Shown here: positions 17,071 to 26,772 of the stretch, piece by piece
Layout: each line of letters begins with the position of its first letter
Position numbering within the stretch: the stretch's first letter is position 1
From: an uncultured Gammaproteobacteria bacterium
GTDB taxonomy: Bacteria > Pseudomonadota > Gammaproteobacteria > Arenicellales > JAANXG01
DNA length: 42,662 bases
Direction of reading: 5' to 3'
Assembly: GCA_947259175.1 (NCBI GenBank)
Contig: CAMYKW010000022.1
Coordinates: 1-42,662 of the forward strand
Position numbers and translations under genes: made by a program
Notes under the pieces: generated by a model
Databases searched by the model: none
What the model was told of the DNA's origin: nothing
What the model saw: only the letters and a program-made list of their open reading frames with translations

Positions 17071-17385
17071 ATGACTGTGCAGGAAAGAATTGAGGAAACC
17101 ATCAATACCAACCCCGTGGTGCTGTTCATGAAGGGTTCCCCCGAATTTCCGCAATGCGGATTCTCGGGTCAGGCGGTTCAGGTGCTCAACGCCTGCGGAA
17201 CCAAATTCGCGTCGGTCGATGTGTTGCAGGATCCCGACGTACGGGAAGGTATCAAGCAGTACTCAAACTGGCCGACAATCCCGCAACTTTACGTGAACGG
17301 GGAGTTTGTCGGCGGCAGCGATATCATGGTGGAGATGTATCAGAAAGGAGAGCTGCAGAGTAAACTGTCCGGCACCGACGGGTAG
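17071..17385 (+). CDS. grxD: Monothiol glutaredoxin, Grx4 family
   Basis: CGFS-type glutaredoxin that holds a glutathione-coordinated [2Fe-2S] cluster and delivers it to apo-proteins, commonly with a BolA partner. The protein has 104 residues, with the active-site Cys29-Gly-Phe-Ser32 in SPEFPQCGFSGQAVQ. Glutathione-binding segments are WPTIPQLYVNGEFVGGSDI and the N-terminal VLFMKGSP. A possible -10 hexamer TATAAT lies at 17012-17017, but no -35 is evident. The ribosome-binding site is GCGAGG before the ATG. A clear terminator follows at 17409-17442, separating ibaG-grxD from murA. Confidence 0.96.
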   Translation: MTVQERIEETINTNPVVLFMKGSPEFPQCGFSGQAVQVLNACGTKFASVDVLQDPDVREGIKQYSNWPTIPQLYVNGEFVGGSDIMVEMYQKGELQSKLSGTDG

Positions 17386-17408
17386 TTTGCGGTCGCCGCA
17401 TTACGCTT

Positions 17409-17442
17409 AAAAGGCTGCCTTCCGGTAGCCTTTTGTTTTTTT
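17409..17442 (+). terminator. Rho-independent terminator after grxD
   Basis: AAAGGCTGCC (17410-17419) pairs with GGTAGCCTTT (17424-17433) over ten positions, one of them G-U, around a TTCC loop. The stem is followed by T-G-TTTTTTT. It lies 24 bp after the grxD stop and 30 bp before murA. Confidence 0.85.
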
Positions 17443-17465
17443 GGCGCGCGCCGAATCCTGAATAA

Positions 17466-18770
<1,305 letters not shown>

Positions 18771-18998
18771 GTCCATATGGTGTTCATTTAGGTATAAAAT
18801 CCCAGCGTCTCAATATTCCCGGCAACGTACCGCGACCCGGCCGAAGCTCGCACCCGGGATCCCGGATCGCTGCGCCGGGACAAGCGTAGGCCCGGGCGCG
18901 AGGTCTTATTCCGGGAATTAGTCGGACAACCAATGAAAAATAAAGCGTTAACGTCGATGTTTCCCGCCTTCGGGCGATATACGGGCTTGCTCTGAACG

Positions 18999-20357
18999 AT
19001 GGCTGGACCGATTCGCGAATTGAACTATGCAGACGGCGATTTCGATGATCGCTTGCGGTCTTTGCTTGCGCGTGACACCGACGCGGATGTCAAGGTCGAG
19101 GCGGTAGTGCGCGAAATCATTGGCAAGGTCCGCGAGCACGGCGACGCCGCATTACTGGAATACACGAGGCAGTTCGATCAAATGGAAGCGACCCGCGTCG
19201 CTGATCTCGAACTTCCCAAACAGAGATTGGCGGAGGCGTTGGGCGGCCTCGATCCCGTGCACAAATCGGCTCTCAAGCAGTCGGCGCGGCGCATCCGGCA
19301 TTACCACGAACGCCAGAGCCTGGAGTCCTGGGATTATGAAGAAGCTGACGGTAATACCCTCGGGCAACGCATAACGCCCCTGGACAGCGTGGGCATCTAT
19401 GTGCCGGGCGGCAAGGCTGCGTACCCGTCGTCGGTGCTGATGAACGCCATCCCCGCGCGGGTCGCGGGCGTCGCGTCGGTGATTATGGTCGTGCCCACGC
19501 CGCAGGGCGAACTCAATGACTTGGTGCTGGCGGCAGCGGCGTTATCGGGTGTGGACCGCGTATTTTGTATCGGTGGCGCTCAGGCGGTGGCCGCGCTGGC
19601 CTACGGCAGCGAGACTATTCCGGCGGTGGACAAGATTGTTGGGCCGGGCAACATTTACGTCGCCACCGCGAAAAGACTGGTGTACGGGCAGGTCGGAATC
19701 GACATGATCGCCGGTCCATCGGAGGTCGTCGTGGTGTGTGATGACAGCGTTGACTCCGATTGGGTGGCGATGGATATGTTCGCCCAAGCGGAACACGACG
19801 AATTGGCCCAGTCCATCGTGGTAAGCACACAGGCGCCGGTGCTCGCAAGTGTAAAGTCCTCCATCGAGCGCCTGCTGCCGACCATGGAGCGCGAGTCCAT
19901 CATAAGAGAGGCCTTGTCTCAACAAGGCGCGCTGATCCATGTGGATAGCCTGGCCGAGGCCGCAGAGGTGGTCAATCGGATTGCGCCGGAACACCTGGAG
20001 TTGCTGATGCGCGAACCACGCGGATTCAGTTCCCAGATACGCCACGCCGGCGCGATTTTTGTCGGTCGGTACAGCGCCGAGTCGTTGGGCGATTATTGTG
20101 CCGGTCCCAACCATGTGCTGCCTACGTCGGGGACGGCAAGGTTTAGTTCGCCATTGGGCGTGTATGACTTTCAGAAGCGAACCAGTATTATCGAGTGTTC
20201 CGAGCAAGGCGCTGCGGTGTTGGCGCGTACCGCGTCGGTGCTTGCGCGCGCCGAGCGATTGACTGCCCACGCGCGCTCGGCCGAATATCGAATAACGGAA
20301 AACACATTGGCTGACTGCTCAGGCGATCCCGGTGTCGGAAGACAAACAAAAAAATAG
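18999..20357 (+). CDS. hisD: Histidinol dehydrogenase HisD
   Basis: Catalyses the last two steps of histidine synthesis, histidinol to histidine, with NAD+ and a Zn2+ ion. The protein has 452 residues. Conserved segments are [51 protein letters not shown] and the Zn/catalytic region [12 protein letters not shown]. The pair Glu-His in RIAPEHLEL and the [20 protein letters not shown] loop are also present. The last 25 bases overlap the hisC start, so the C-terminal tail ([11 protein letters not shown]) is a little longer than usual. Upstream lie 228 bp after murA, where hisG is expected in relatives but absent here. Confidence 0.97.
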   Translation: MAGPIRELNYADGDFDDRLRSLLARDTDADVKVEAVVREIIGKVREHGDAALLEYTRQFDQMEATRVADLELPKQRLAEALGGLDPVHKSALKQSARRIRHYHERQSLESWDYEEADGNTLGQRITPLDSVGIYVPGGKAAYPSSVLMNAIPARVAGVASVIMVVPTPQGELNDLVLAAAALSGVDRVFCIGGAQAVAALAYGSETIPAVDKIVGPGNIYVATAKRLVYGQVGIDMIAGPSEVVVVCDDSVDSDWVAMDMFAQAEHDELAQSIVVSTQAPVLASVKSSIERLLPTMERESIIREALSQQGALIHVDSLAEAAEVVNRIAPEHLELLMREPRGFSSQIRHAGAIFVGRYSAESLGDYCAGPNHVLPTSGTARFSSPLGVYDFQKRTSIIECSEQGAAVLARTASVLARAERLTAHARSAEYRITENTLADCSGDPGVGRQTKK

Positions 20358-21438
20358 AGTTGCGCTGGTTCGAAGCGCGGTGCGATCGTTGCGCGCCTAT
20401 GCGGTTCCGGATGCGGGCGACATGATCAAATTGGACGCGATGGAGAATCCGTATCAGTGGCCCGACGATATGATACGGGGGTGGCAGGATCGGATTCGCA
20501 CAGTGGCGATGAATCGCTATCCGGACAGCCGCAGCCGCGCGCTGGCCGAATCCATTCGCGAGGCGGGTTTGGTTCCCGACGGCTGTCCATTGCTGTTCGG
20601 CAACGGTTCCGATGAACTGATCCAAATGATCATGTTGAGCGTAGGCGGCCGAGGACGGAAGGTGTTGGCGCCGGTTCCGAGTTTTACCATGTATGAAATG
20701 ATCGCTCGCATCACCGGTACGGAATTTATCGGTGTGCCGCTGCGGGACGACTTTGATCTGGATTTCGCTGCGATGATCGCCGCTGTGCGTGAGCACGATC
20801 CCGCTGCGGTGGTTCTCGCCTACCCCAACAATCCGACCGGGAATTTGTTCAATCGCGACGCCATCATCGAGTTGATCGCCGAGTGCAACGGCCTGGTGGT
20901 GATTGACGAGGCGTATCACATCTTCTCGAGCGCGACATTTATCGATGATCTCGATCGATTCGACAATGTAGTGGTGCTGCGTACGCTGTCGAAATTGGGA
21001 TTGGCGGGTATCCGGCTCGGTTATATGACTGCGCCGAAGGAGTTGTTGGCTGAGTTCGACAAGGTGCGATTACCGTTCAATATAAACGTACTTACTCAGT
21101 TGACCGCTGAATTTGCGCTTCAACATTTCAACGTGTTTCTGGAGCAGGCGGAAAGGATATGTCGTGAACGCAAGCGTGTGGAGAGAATCATGGACAGTCT
21201 GGATAACATCACTCCGTATCCCAGCGAAGCCAACTTCGTGTTGTTTCGATGTGGGGATTGTGAGGCCGAGGAGGTTTACCAGGGACTGCTTCAGCACCAA
21301 ATCCTGATCAAAAATCTCCACAGCCCGGGCACCGCGTTGCAGAATTGTCTCCGCGCGACAGTCGGTAAGATGCACGAGAACGAAGCGTTTTTGAATGCGC
21401 TGAGTTTATTGGTAACCACGGACTATTCGCTCCAATAG
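20332..21438 (+). CDS. hisC: Histidinol-phosphate aminotransferase HisC
   Basis: PLP-dependent class-I/II aminotransferase forming histidinol phosphate from imidazole-acetol phosphate. The protein has 368 residues with a conserved start [38 protein letters not shown] and the Schiff-base lysine in [15 protein letters not shown]. The C-terminal FVLFRCGD and [20 protein letters not shown]-like segments fit the family. The GTG at 20332 overlaps hisD by 26 bases; the mature family core starts about 20 residues further on, so a slightly later start is possible. It is part of the hisDCBHAFIE run. Confidence 0.96.
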   Translation: MSEDKQKNRVALVRSAVRSLRAYAVPDAGDMIKLDAMENPYQWPDDMIRGWQDRIRTVAMNRYPDSRSRALAESIREAGLVPDGCPLLFGNGSDELIQMIMLSVGGRGRKVLAPVPSFTMYEMIARITGTEFIGVPLRDDFDLDFAAMIAAVREHDPAAVVLAYPNNPTGNLFNRDAIIELIAECNGLVVIDEAYHIFSSATFIDDLDRFDNVVVLRTLSKLGLAGIRLGYMTAPKELLAEFDKVRLPFNINVLTQLTAEFALQHFNVFLEQAERICRERKRVERIMDSLDNITPYPSEANFVLFRCGDCEAEEVYQGLLQHQILIKNLHSPGTALQNCLRATVGKMHENEAFLNALSLLVTTDYSLQ

Positions 21439-21480
21439 TTTGAATTCTGTTAGTATTGTTTTTTTGTTACTTCAACTTCG

Positions 21481-22074
21481 ATGTCCGACCGCGTCGCGCA
21501 AATCAGCCGCAACACCAAGGAAACCCAGATTACCGCAAAGGTGGATCTGGACGGTTCGGGCGCCCGCTCGATAAGCGCCGGCGTTCCGTTCCTGGAGCAC
21601 ATGCTGGATCAGGTGGCCCAGCACGGATGTCTGGACCTGCACATTCAAGCCGCAGGAGATCTGCACATCGACGCCCATCACACGATCGAGGATATCGGCA
21701 TCACCCTTGGGCAGGCGTTTGCCGAAGCGCTTGGGGACAAGAGCGGCATCCGCCGGTATGGTTACGCCTACGTGCCTCTTGACGAGGCATTGAGCCGGGT
21801 GGTCGTGGATTTTTCCGGACGCCCGGGCCTGGTTTATGACGTCCGCTTCCCGCGCGCACGGATCGGAGAATTTGATGTCGACTTGATTCACGAGTTCTTC
21901 CAGGGGTTTACGAATCACGCGTTGGCCACCTTGCACGTCGACAATATTCGCGGGCGCAACGCGCACCATATAGCGGAGACCATTTTCAAGGCTTTCGGGC
22001 GCGCGTTACGCATGGCGTTGGAAATCGACCCACGTCTGGGCGGCACCCTGCCTTCGACAAAAGGAACGCTGTAA
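21481..22074 (+). CDS. hisB: Imidazoleglycerol-phosphate dehydratase HisB
   Basis: Mn-dependent dehydratase converting imidazoleglycerol phosphate to imidazole-acetol phosphate. The 197-residue protein is the monofunctional form without the phosphatase domain of the enteric fusion enzyme. Repeated metal-binding His motifs are seen in [20 protein letters not shown] and [19 protein letters not shown], and the N-terminal segment is [17 protein letters not shown] separate histidinol-phosphate phosphatase must therefore be encoded elsewhere. It lies 42 bp after hisC and 46 bp before hisH. Confidence 0.97.
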   Translation: MSDRVAQISRNTKETQITAKVDLDGSGARSISAGVPFLEHMLDQVAQHGCLDLHIQAAGDLHIDAHHTIEDIGITLGQAFAEALGDKSGIRRYGYAYVPLDEALSRVVVDFSGRPGLVYDVRFPRARIGEFDVDLIHEFFQGFTNHALATLHVDNIRGRNAHHIAETIFKAFGRALRMALEIDPRLGGTLPSTKGTL

Positions 22075-22120
22075 AACGTAACGGCCCCGGCAGTTTTATC
22101 TTCCTCAACCCAAACACCCC

Positions 22121-22768
22121 ATGACACAGGTAGCGGTAGTAGATTTCGGTACTGGCAATCTGCGATCGGTTTCGAAAGCCATTGAGCACGTGGCTCCCGG
22201 CGTCCGGGTGGTTGTTACGGACGACCCGGATCAGGTGCATGCCGCCGATCACGTCGTGTTTCCGGGGCAGGGCGCCATCGGCACTTGTATTCGCGCGATT
22301 GACGAGAAAGGATTGCGCGAGGCGCTCACGGAAGCGCTGAACAGCAAGCCGTTTCTCGGTATTTGCCTGGGATTGCAGGCCTTGTATCGATACAGCGAGG
22401 AGCACGGGGGCACCGCGTGTCTGGGGGTGCTGGAGGGCGATGTGAAACATCTGACCCATTTGAGCGGAGTTGCCCAATGGCCGAGTGAACTCAAAATCCC
22501 GCATATGGGTTGGAACACGGTGCGTCAGAATCAGCCGCACCCCTTGTGGTCCGGCATCGCCCAGGATGCTCGTTTTTATTTTGTCCACAGCTACTGCGCA
22601 GTGGGGAAGAGCAACGCGGAAGTCCTGGGAGTCACTGAATACGGTGGTGCATTTACTTCCGCGGCGGGTCGCGATAATTTATTCGCGATACAGTTTCATC
22701 CCGAAAAAAGTCAGCGCGACGGGTTAACGCTGCTCAGGAATTTCGTTTTCTGGGATGGCGCCAGTTGA
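22121..22768 (+). CDS. hisH: Imidazole glycerol phosphate synthase glutaminase subunit HisH
   Basis: Class-I glutamine amidotransferase that supplies ammonia to HisF. The protein has 215 residues. The nucleophile is Cys82 in FLGICLGLQALY, with the catalytic His-Glu pair in FAIQFHPEKSQ. The oxyanion-strand region is VVFPGQGAIGTC; the PGVG form of the family is changed to PGQG here. The family segment PHMGWNTV is also present. It works as a heterodimer with HisF, encoded two genes downstream. Confidence 0.97.
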   Translation: MTQVAVVDFGTGNLRSVSKAIEHVAPGVRVVVTDDPDQVHAADHVVFPGQGAIGTCIRAIDEKGLREALTEALNSKPFLGICLGLQALYRYSEEHGGTACLGVLEGDVKHLTHLSGVAQWPSELKIPHMGWNTVRQNQPHPLWSGIAQDARFYFVHSYCAVGKSNAEVLGVTEYGGAFTSAAGRDNLFAIQFHPEKSQRDGLTLLRNFVFWDGAS

Positions 22769-22798
22769 TTAACAGTAGGCACGTTAGGACATAAAGAC

Positions 22799-23560
22799 AT
22801 GTTGTTGATTCCTGCGATTGATATCAAGGACGGAAAATGTGTTCGTCTGCGGCAAGGCCGTATGGATGATGCCACGGTGTTTGCTGACGATCCGTTGGAT
22901 GCGGCTACGCGGTGGGTGGAGGCCGGCGCTAAGCGATTGCACATCATAGATCTCGACGGTGCCTCGACCGGTAAACCGATAAACCGGGAATTAGTGCGGC
23001 GGATCACCGCGACCTATCCCGAGATTCCGGTTCAGATCGGTGGTGGGATACGTGACGAGGACACGGTTCAGGCATACCTGGATTTGGGGGTCCAATACGT
23101 CATTCTCGGCACGCGCGCCGTCAATGAGCCGCACTTCGTCAGCGATCTTTGCGCCGCGTTTCCCGGGCACATTGTCGTGGGGCTGGACGCCAAGGACGGA
23201 AAATTGATGGTGGACGGGTGGTCAAAGCTGGCTAAACACGACTTAATCGATCTGGCGCGACATTTCGAGAACGACGGTGTCGAAGCGATTATTTACACCG
23301 ACATCTCGCGTGACGGCATGTTGACCGGTGTCAATATCGAGGCGACGAAGTTGCTCGCCGAATCAATTCGGATTCCGGTTATCGCCGCCGGCGGCATCAC
23401 TGATCTTGATGACATACGGCGCCTGTGTGAGATCGCGGATGCCGGTGTGTTCGGCGCTGTCACTGGGCGCGCGATCTACGAGGGCACCCTGGATTTCGCC
23501 GCAGCCCTGAAAATGATCGAACAAGCCGGCTCCCACGTGCGTGACGAGTCCCCGGCGTAA
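22799..23560 (+). CDS. hisA: ProFAR isomerase HisA
   Basis: (Beta-alpha)8 barrel isomerase that opens the ribose ring of ProFAR to give PRFAR. The protein has 253 residues. The catalytic Asp is in MLLIPAIDIKDGKCVRL, and the second-half phosphate site and Asp are in IYTDISRDGMLTGVN. VQIGGGIRDEDTV and VIAAGGITDLDDI are the two half-barrel phosphate-binding repeats. It shares this two-fold pattern with HisF. The spacing to hisH is 30 bp, in the normal HAF order. Confidence 0.97.
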   Translation: MLLIPAIDIKDGKCVRLRQGRMDDATVFADDPLDAATRWVEAGAKRLHIIDLDGASTGKPINRELVRRITATYPEIPVQIGGGIRDEDTVQAYLDLGVQYVILGTRAVNEPHFVSDLCAAFPGHIVVGLDAKDGKLMVDGWSKLAKHDLIDLARHFENDGVEAIIYTDISRDGMLTGVNIEATKLLAESIRIPVIAAGGITDLDDIRRLCEIADAGVFGAVTGRAIYEGTLDFAAALKMIEQAGSHVRDESPA

Positions 23561-23632
23561 TCCTGACAAGATGCGGTTAATGAGCCATCCTGTTGATATA
23601 GTTCTCGGCGCATTGCGAATGGGTTGAGTCCA

Positions 23633-24403
23633 ATGGGTCTGGCTAAGCGCGTTATTCCATGCCTCGATGTCGACGCCGGGCGCGTCGTCAAAGGTGTGCG
23701 TTTCGTGGACATCCGTGATGCCGGCGATCCGGTGGAAGTGGCGTGCCGGTATGATCAGCAGGGTGCCGACGAGATCACTTTCCTGGATATCACCGCCAGC
23801 TCGGATGACCGGGATACCATTATTCACGTGGTCGAAGATGTGGCCAGCGAGGTGTTCATTCCGCTGACCGTCGGCGGCGGAATCCGCTCACTGAACGATA
23901 TCCGGCTTATGCTCATCGCCGGTGCGGATAAAGTCTCGATCAATACGGCCGCCGTTCACCGGCCCGAGTTCGTCGGCGAAGCCAGCAATCATTTCGGCGC
24001 CCAGTGCATCGTCGTGGCGATAGATGCCAAACAGGTGGCGCATGGAGACCAGCCGCGCTGGGAAATATTCACCCACGGGGGGAGAAAACCCACGGGCATC
24101 GACGCCATAGACTGGGGCAGGCGCATGGCGGATCTCGGCGCCGGCGAGATCCTGCTGACGAGCATGGATCGCGACGGAACTCGCGACGGATTCGATTTGT
24201 TGTTGACCCGCACCATGGCTGACGCGGTGCCGGTCCCGGTGATAGCATCCGGCGGCGTGGGCAATCTGGAGCATCTGGCGGAGGGCATTATCGACGGCCA
24301 CGCAGATGCGGTTCTTGCCGCCAGCATCTTTCACTTTGGCGAGTACACGGTTGCGGAGGCCAAACGCTGCATGGCGGAGAAGGGTATCGAAGTACGCCTG
24401 TAG
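23633..24403 (+). CDS. hisF: Imidazole glycerol phosphate synthase cyclase subunit HisF
   Basis: Barrel enzyme that uses ammonia from HisH to make imidazoleglycerol phosphate and AICAR. The protein has 256 residues from the ATG at 23633. The first catalytic Asp is in [20 protein letters not shown], and the second is Asp in [16 protein letters not shown]. The phosphate loops are [15 protein letters not shown] and [16 protein letters not shown]. An in-frame TTG three codons upstream is also possible but the family starts at this ATG. The catalytic core is complete. Confidence 0.97.
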   Translation: MGLAKRVIPCLDVDAGRVVKGVRFVDIRDAGDPVEVACRYDQQGADEITFLDITASSDDRDTIIHVVEDVASEVFIPLTVGGGIRSLNDIRLMLIAGADKVSINTAAVHRPEFVGEASNHFGAQCIVVAIDAKQVAHGDQPRWEIFTHGGRKPTGIDAIDWGRRMADLGAGEILLTSMDRDGTRDGFDLLLTRTMADAVPVPVIASGGVGNLEHLAEGIIDGHADAVLAASIFHFGEYTVAEAKRCMAEKGIEVRL

Positions 24404-24491
24404 CGCGGCCGATAGCCGCCTACGGCGCGCGCCGCAATACATTCCTGAAGGAACCACGCTTCGCGCCACGATCTCGGTTAAAATGTCGGTT

Positions 24492-24890
24492 ATGAACAAA
24501 TCGTGGCTAGATGAGGTGAAATGGAACGCCGACGGACTCGTCCCCGCCATCGCCCAGGAGGCCGGCAGCGGAACGGTGTTGATGGTCGCGTGGATGAACC
24601 GGGAGTCATTGCAACTCACCGCCGAGCGCGGCAAGGCGGTTTACTGGTCGCGCTCCCGTAAGCGATTGTGGCGCAAGGGCGAGGAGTCCGGCCACGAACA
24701 GTTGGTGCAAGAGATTCGCCTCGATTGCGATAATGACGTAATACTGCTGCAGGTTGAGCAGCAAGGTGGTATCGCCTGCCATACCGGGCGCCACAATTGC
24801 TTTTTTCAACGTTTGGAAGACGGCGCCTGGCAGACCGTGAGTGCGCCAATCAAGGATCCCGAAGATATTTACGGCGGTGGGCGAGGATAG
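24492..24890 (+). CDS. hisI: Phosphoribosyl-AMP cyclohydrolase HisI
   Basis: Zn/Mg-dependent hydrolase that opens the adenine ring of phosphoribosyl-AMP. The protein is about 132 residues and is not fused to HisE. Metal-binding signatures are [19 protein letters not shown] and [11 protein letters not shown], and the substrate-binding [10 protein letters not shown] and [18 protein letters not shown] are present. The ATG at 24492 is the family-consistent start; an ATG three codons earlier (24483) is equally placed. An in-frame extension back into hisF is rejected. It lies five bases before hisE. Confidence 0.95.
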   Translation: MNKSWLDEVKWNADGLVPAIAQEAGSGTVLMVAWMNRESLQLTAERGKAVYWSRSRKRLWRKGEESGHEQLVQEIRLDCDNDVILLQVEQQGGIACHTGRHNCFFQRLEDGAWQTVSAPIKDPEDIYGGGRG

Positions 24891-24895
24891 TCGCC

Positions 24896-25231
24896 TTGCA
24901 GCCCGATTCGCAGTCGATACTCGACCGGTTGGCGCGGGTGCTGGAATCGAGAAAAACCGCCGCGCCGGAGGGCTCCTACGTGGCCAGCCTGTACCGCCAG
25001 GGTATCGGCGAGATTTTGAGAAAGGTGCAAGAAGAGGCTGATGAAACCGTGATCGCCGCGACATCGGGCGACCTGGATCAGTTGGTTTATGAGACGGCGG
25101 ATCTATGGTTTCATACCTTAGTCATGCTCGTGCATCAGGGATTGCGTCCCGATGATGTCTTGTGCGAACTCGAACGCCGATTCGGCGTTTCGGGGTTCGA
25201 AGAAAAGGCGAACCGCAGCAAAGGCGGTTGA
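24896..25231 (+). CDS. hisE: Phosphoribosyl-ATP pyrophosphatase HisE
   Basis: MazG-like pyrophosphohydrolase converting phosphoribosyl-ATP to phosphoribosyl-AMP. The product is 112 residues. The metal-binding helices show [20 protein letters not shown] and [16 protein letters not shown]. The likely start is TTG at 24896 ([20 protein letters not shown]), five bases after the hisI stop, because the longer open frame begins inside hisI and adds an Arg-rich leader absent from the family. GAGGA lies about ten bases upstream. This is the last his gene; tatA follows after 44 bp. Confidence 0.92.
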   Translation: MQPDSQSILDRLARVLESRKTAAPEGSYVASLYRQGIGEILRKVQEEADETVIAATSGDLDQLVYETADLWFHTLVMLVHQGLRPDDVLCELERRFGVSGFEEKANRSKGG

Positions 25232-25275
25232 CCCTGCACGGGCTTTGAAGAGTAACCGAAATAGGAGATACGACG

Positions 25276-25515
25276 ATGGGTTTTGGCGGCATTAGTATCT
25301 GGCAGCTGTTGATCATACTGTTAATTGTGGTATTGCTGTTCGGCACCAAGAAGTTGCGCAATATCGGCTCCGACTTGGGCGGCGCGATCAAGACATTCCG
25401 CAAATCAATGAAAGAAGATGCAGAATCTGAGTCCGAGGAGCCGGCCCAGATCGAGAGCAAAGAGGACCAGCCGGTTGACAATGAGGTTCAATCTGCCCAC
25501 AAAGACAAGGCCTAG
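25276..25515 (+). CDS. tatA: Sec-independent translocase subunit TatA
   Basis: Pore-forming subunit of the twin-arginine translocase. The 79-residue protein has a single N-terminal membrane helix ([20 protein letters not shown]), then the Gly hinge and amphipathic helix [17 protein letters not shown], and a charged acidic tail. The start [12 protein letters not shown] is typical, and AGGAG is just upstream. It is followed by tatB after 38 bp. Substrates probably include the Rieske protein encoded 3.5 kb downstream. Confidence 0.96.
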   Translation: MGFGGISIWQLLIILLIVVLLFGTKKLRNIGSDLGGAIKTFRKSMKEDAESESEEPAQIESKEDQPVDNEVQSAHKDKA

Positions 25516-25553
25516 CCTAGTCCGAATACCCGCTTGCCGAGTGGCTTGTTGCT

Positions 25554-25928
25554 ATGTTTGACATCGGATTTTGGGAGTTGGCCCTGATTGGCGTCGTGGC
25601 GTTGCTGATTCTGGGGCCGGAACGACTCCCGACGGTGGCGCGCACAGCGGGGCTGTGGTTGGGGCGCGCGCGTCGGTTTATGTCTGACGTTAAGGCCGAC
25701 ATCGACAACGAATTGAGAAGCGAGGAACTGCGCGCACTCAAAGATATCGGCGCCGACCTGAAGACTGCGACAAGCGACTTGGATGATGTGGGTAGAGAGC
25801 TCAATGAAAACGTAGTCTCCGACGACACTTTGGCCGATGCGATTAACCAGTCGGCCGGGGTTGAGGATGCGGAAGAATCCGCCGAAACGGCGAAGGCCCC
25901 TGCGAAAGAGAATGCCGGCGCCGGCTAA
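25554..25928 (+). CDS. tatB: Sec-independent translocase subunit TatB
   Basis: Signal-peptide-receptor partner of TatC. The 124-residue protein begins MFDIGFWELALIGVVALLIL, has the TatB hallmark Glu in the membrane helix and the GPERLP motif, followed by a long amphipathic helix (RTAGLWLGRARRFMSDVKAD). The tail is acidic and Ala/Glu-rich. It overlaps the tatC start by 17 bases. Confidence 0.95.
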   Translation: MFDIGFWELALIGVVALLILGPERLPTVARTAGLWLGRARRFMSDVKADIDNELRSEELRALKDIGADLKTATSDLDDVGRELNENVVSDDTLADAINQSAGVEDAEESAETAKAPAKENAGAG

Positions 25929-26772
25929 AAATCCCACCCCGAAGGATACGTTTATCTCCCATCTGCTCGAGCTGCGTGATCGCTTGTTACGCAGCATTCT
26001 CGCGGTGTTGGTTATATTCCTGATCGCCGCCCCGTTTGCCAACACCCTGTACGAATATTTCGCCGCGCCGTTGATGGCGGCGTTGCCGGAAGGCAATACC
26101 ATGATCTCTACCGAGCCGCATGGTCCATTCTTCGTACCTTTCAAATTCGCCTTTGCGGTTGCGGTTGCGGTTGCCATTCCCTATCTGCTTTATCAGCTTT
26201 GGGAGTTTGTCGCGCCAGGATTGTATATCAATGAAAAACGTCTGGTCATGCCATTGCTGGCATCCAGCACGTTGTTGTTTTATCTCGGTGTCGCGTTCGC
26301 GTATTACCTGGTTTTTCCGATCATCTTCACTTTCTTCGCCAGTACCGCGCCCGAAGGCGTGGCGGTTATGACCGACATCAATGCCTACCTGAGTTTTGCC
26401 TTGAAGCTGTTCTTCGCGTTTGGAGTTGCGTTTGAGGTGCCGATCGCGACGGTGCTGCTGGTGAAAACTGGTGTCACGACACCGGACCGGCTGGCTGCAA
26501 AACGTCCCTACATCATCGTCGGAGCATTCGTGGTGGGCATGATGCTCACGCCGCCGGACATCTTTTCCCAGACCATGCTTGCCGTGCCGGTATGGGTGTT
26601 GTTCGAGCTGGGGGTCGTCCTGTCGCGGCGCATAAAACGCAAGGATGACGACGCAAGGGACCCGGATCAGGACGACGCCGATGATGCAGGCGGTGATGAG
26701 TTCGCCGAATTGGACGGCGAAGACATGAACCGGGAGTTCGCGTCTGCTGAGAAAGAGTTGGATGAACTATGA
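25912..26772 (+). CDS. tatC: Sec-independent translocase subunit TatC
   Basis: Six-helix core of the Tat receptor that recognises twin-arginine signals. From the ATG at 25912, preceded by AAAGAGA, the protein has 286 residues. The conserved N-terminal region is DTFISHLLELRDRLLRSILA, followed by SFALKLFFAFGVAFEVP and RPYIIVGAFVVGMMLTPPDI. The C-terminus carries an unusually acidic extension of about 40 residues (KDDDARDPDQDDADDAGGDE) after the last helix. A longer frame from 25837 lies inside tatB and is rejected. The stop overlaps the next gene's ATG by 11 bases. Confidence 0.96.
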   Translation: MPAPAKNPTPKDTFISHLLELRDRLLRSILAVLVIFLIAAPFANTLYEYFAAPLMAALPEGNTMISTEPHGPFFVPFKFAFAVAVAVAIPYLLYQLWEFVAPGLYINEKRLVMPLLASSTLLFYLGVAFAYYLVFPIIFTFFASTAPEGVAVMTDINAYLSFALKLFFAFGVAFEVPIATVLLVKTGVTTPDRLAAKRPYIIVGAFVVGMMLTPPDIFSQTMLAVPVWVLFELGVVLSRRIKRKDDDARDPDQDDADDAGGDEFAELDGEDMNREFASAEKELDEL

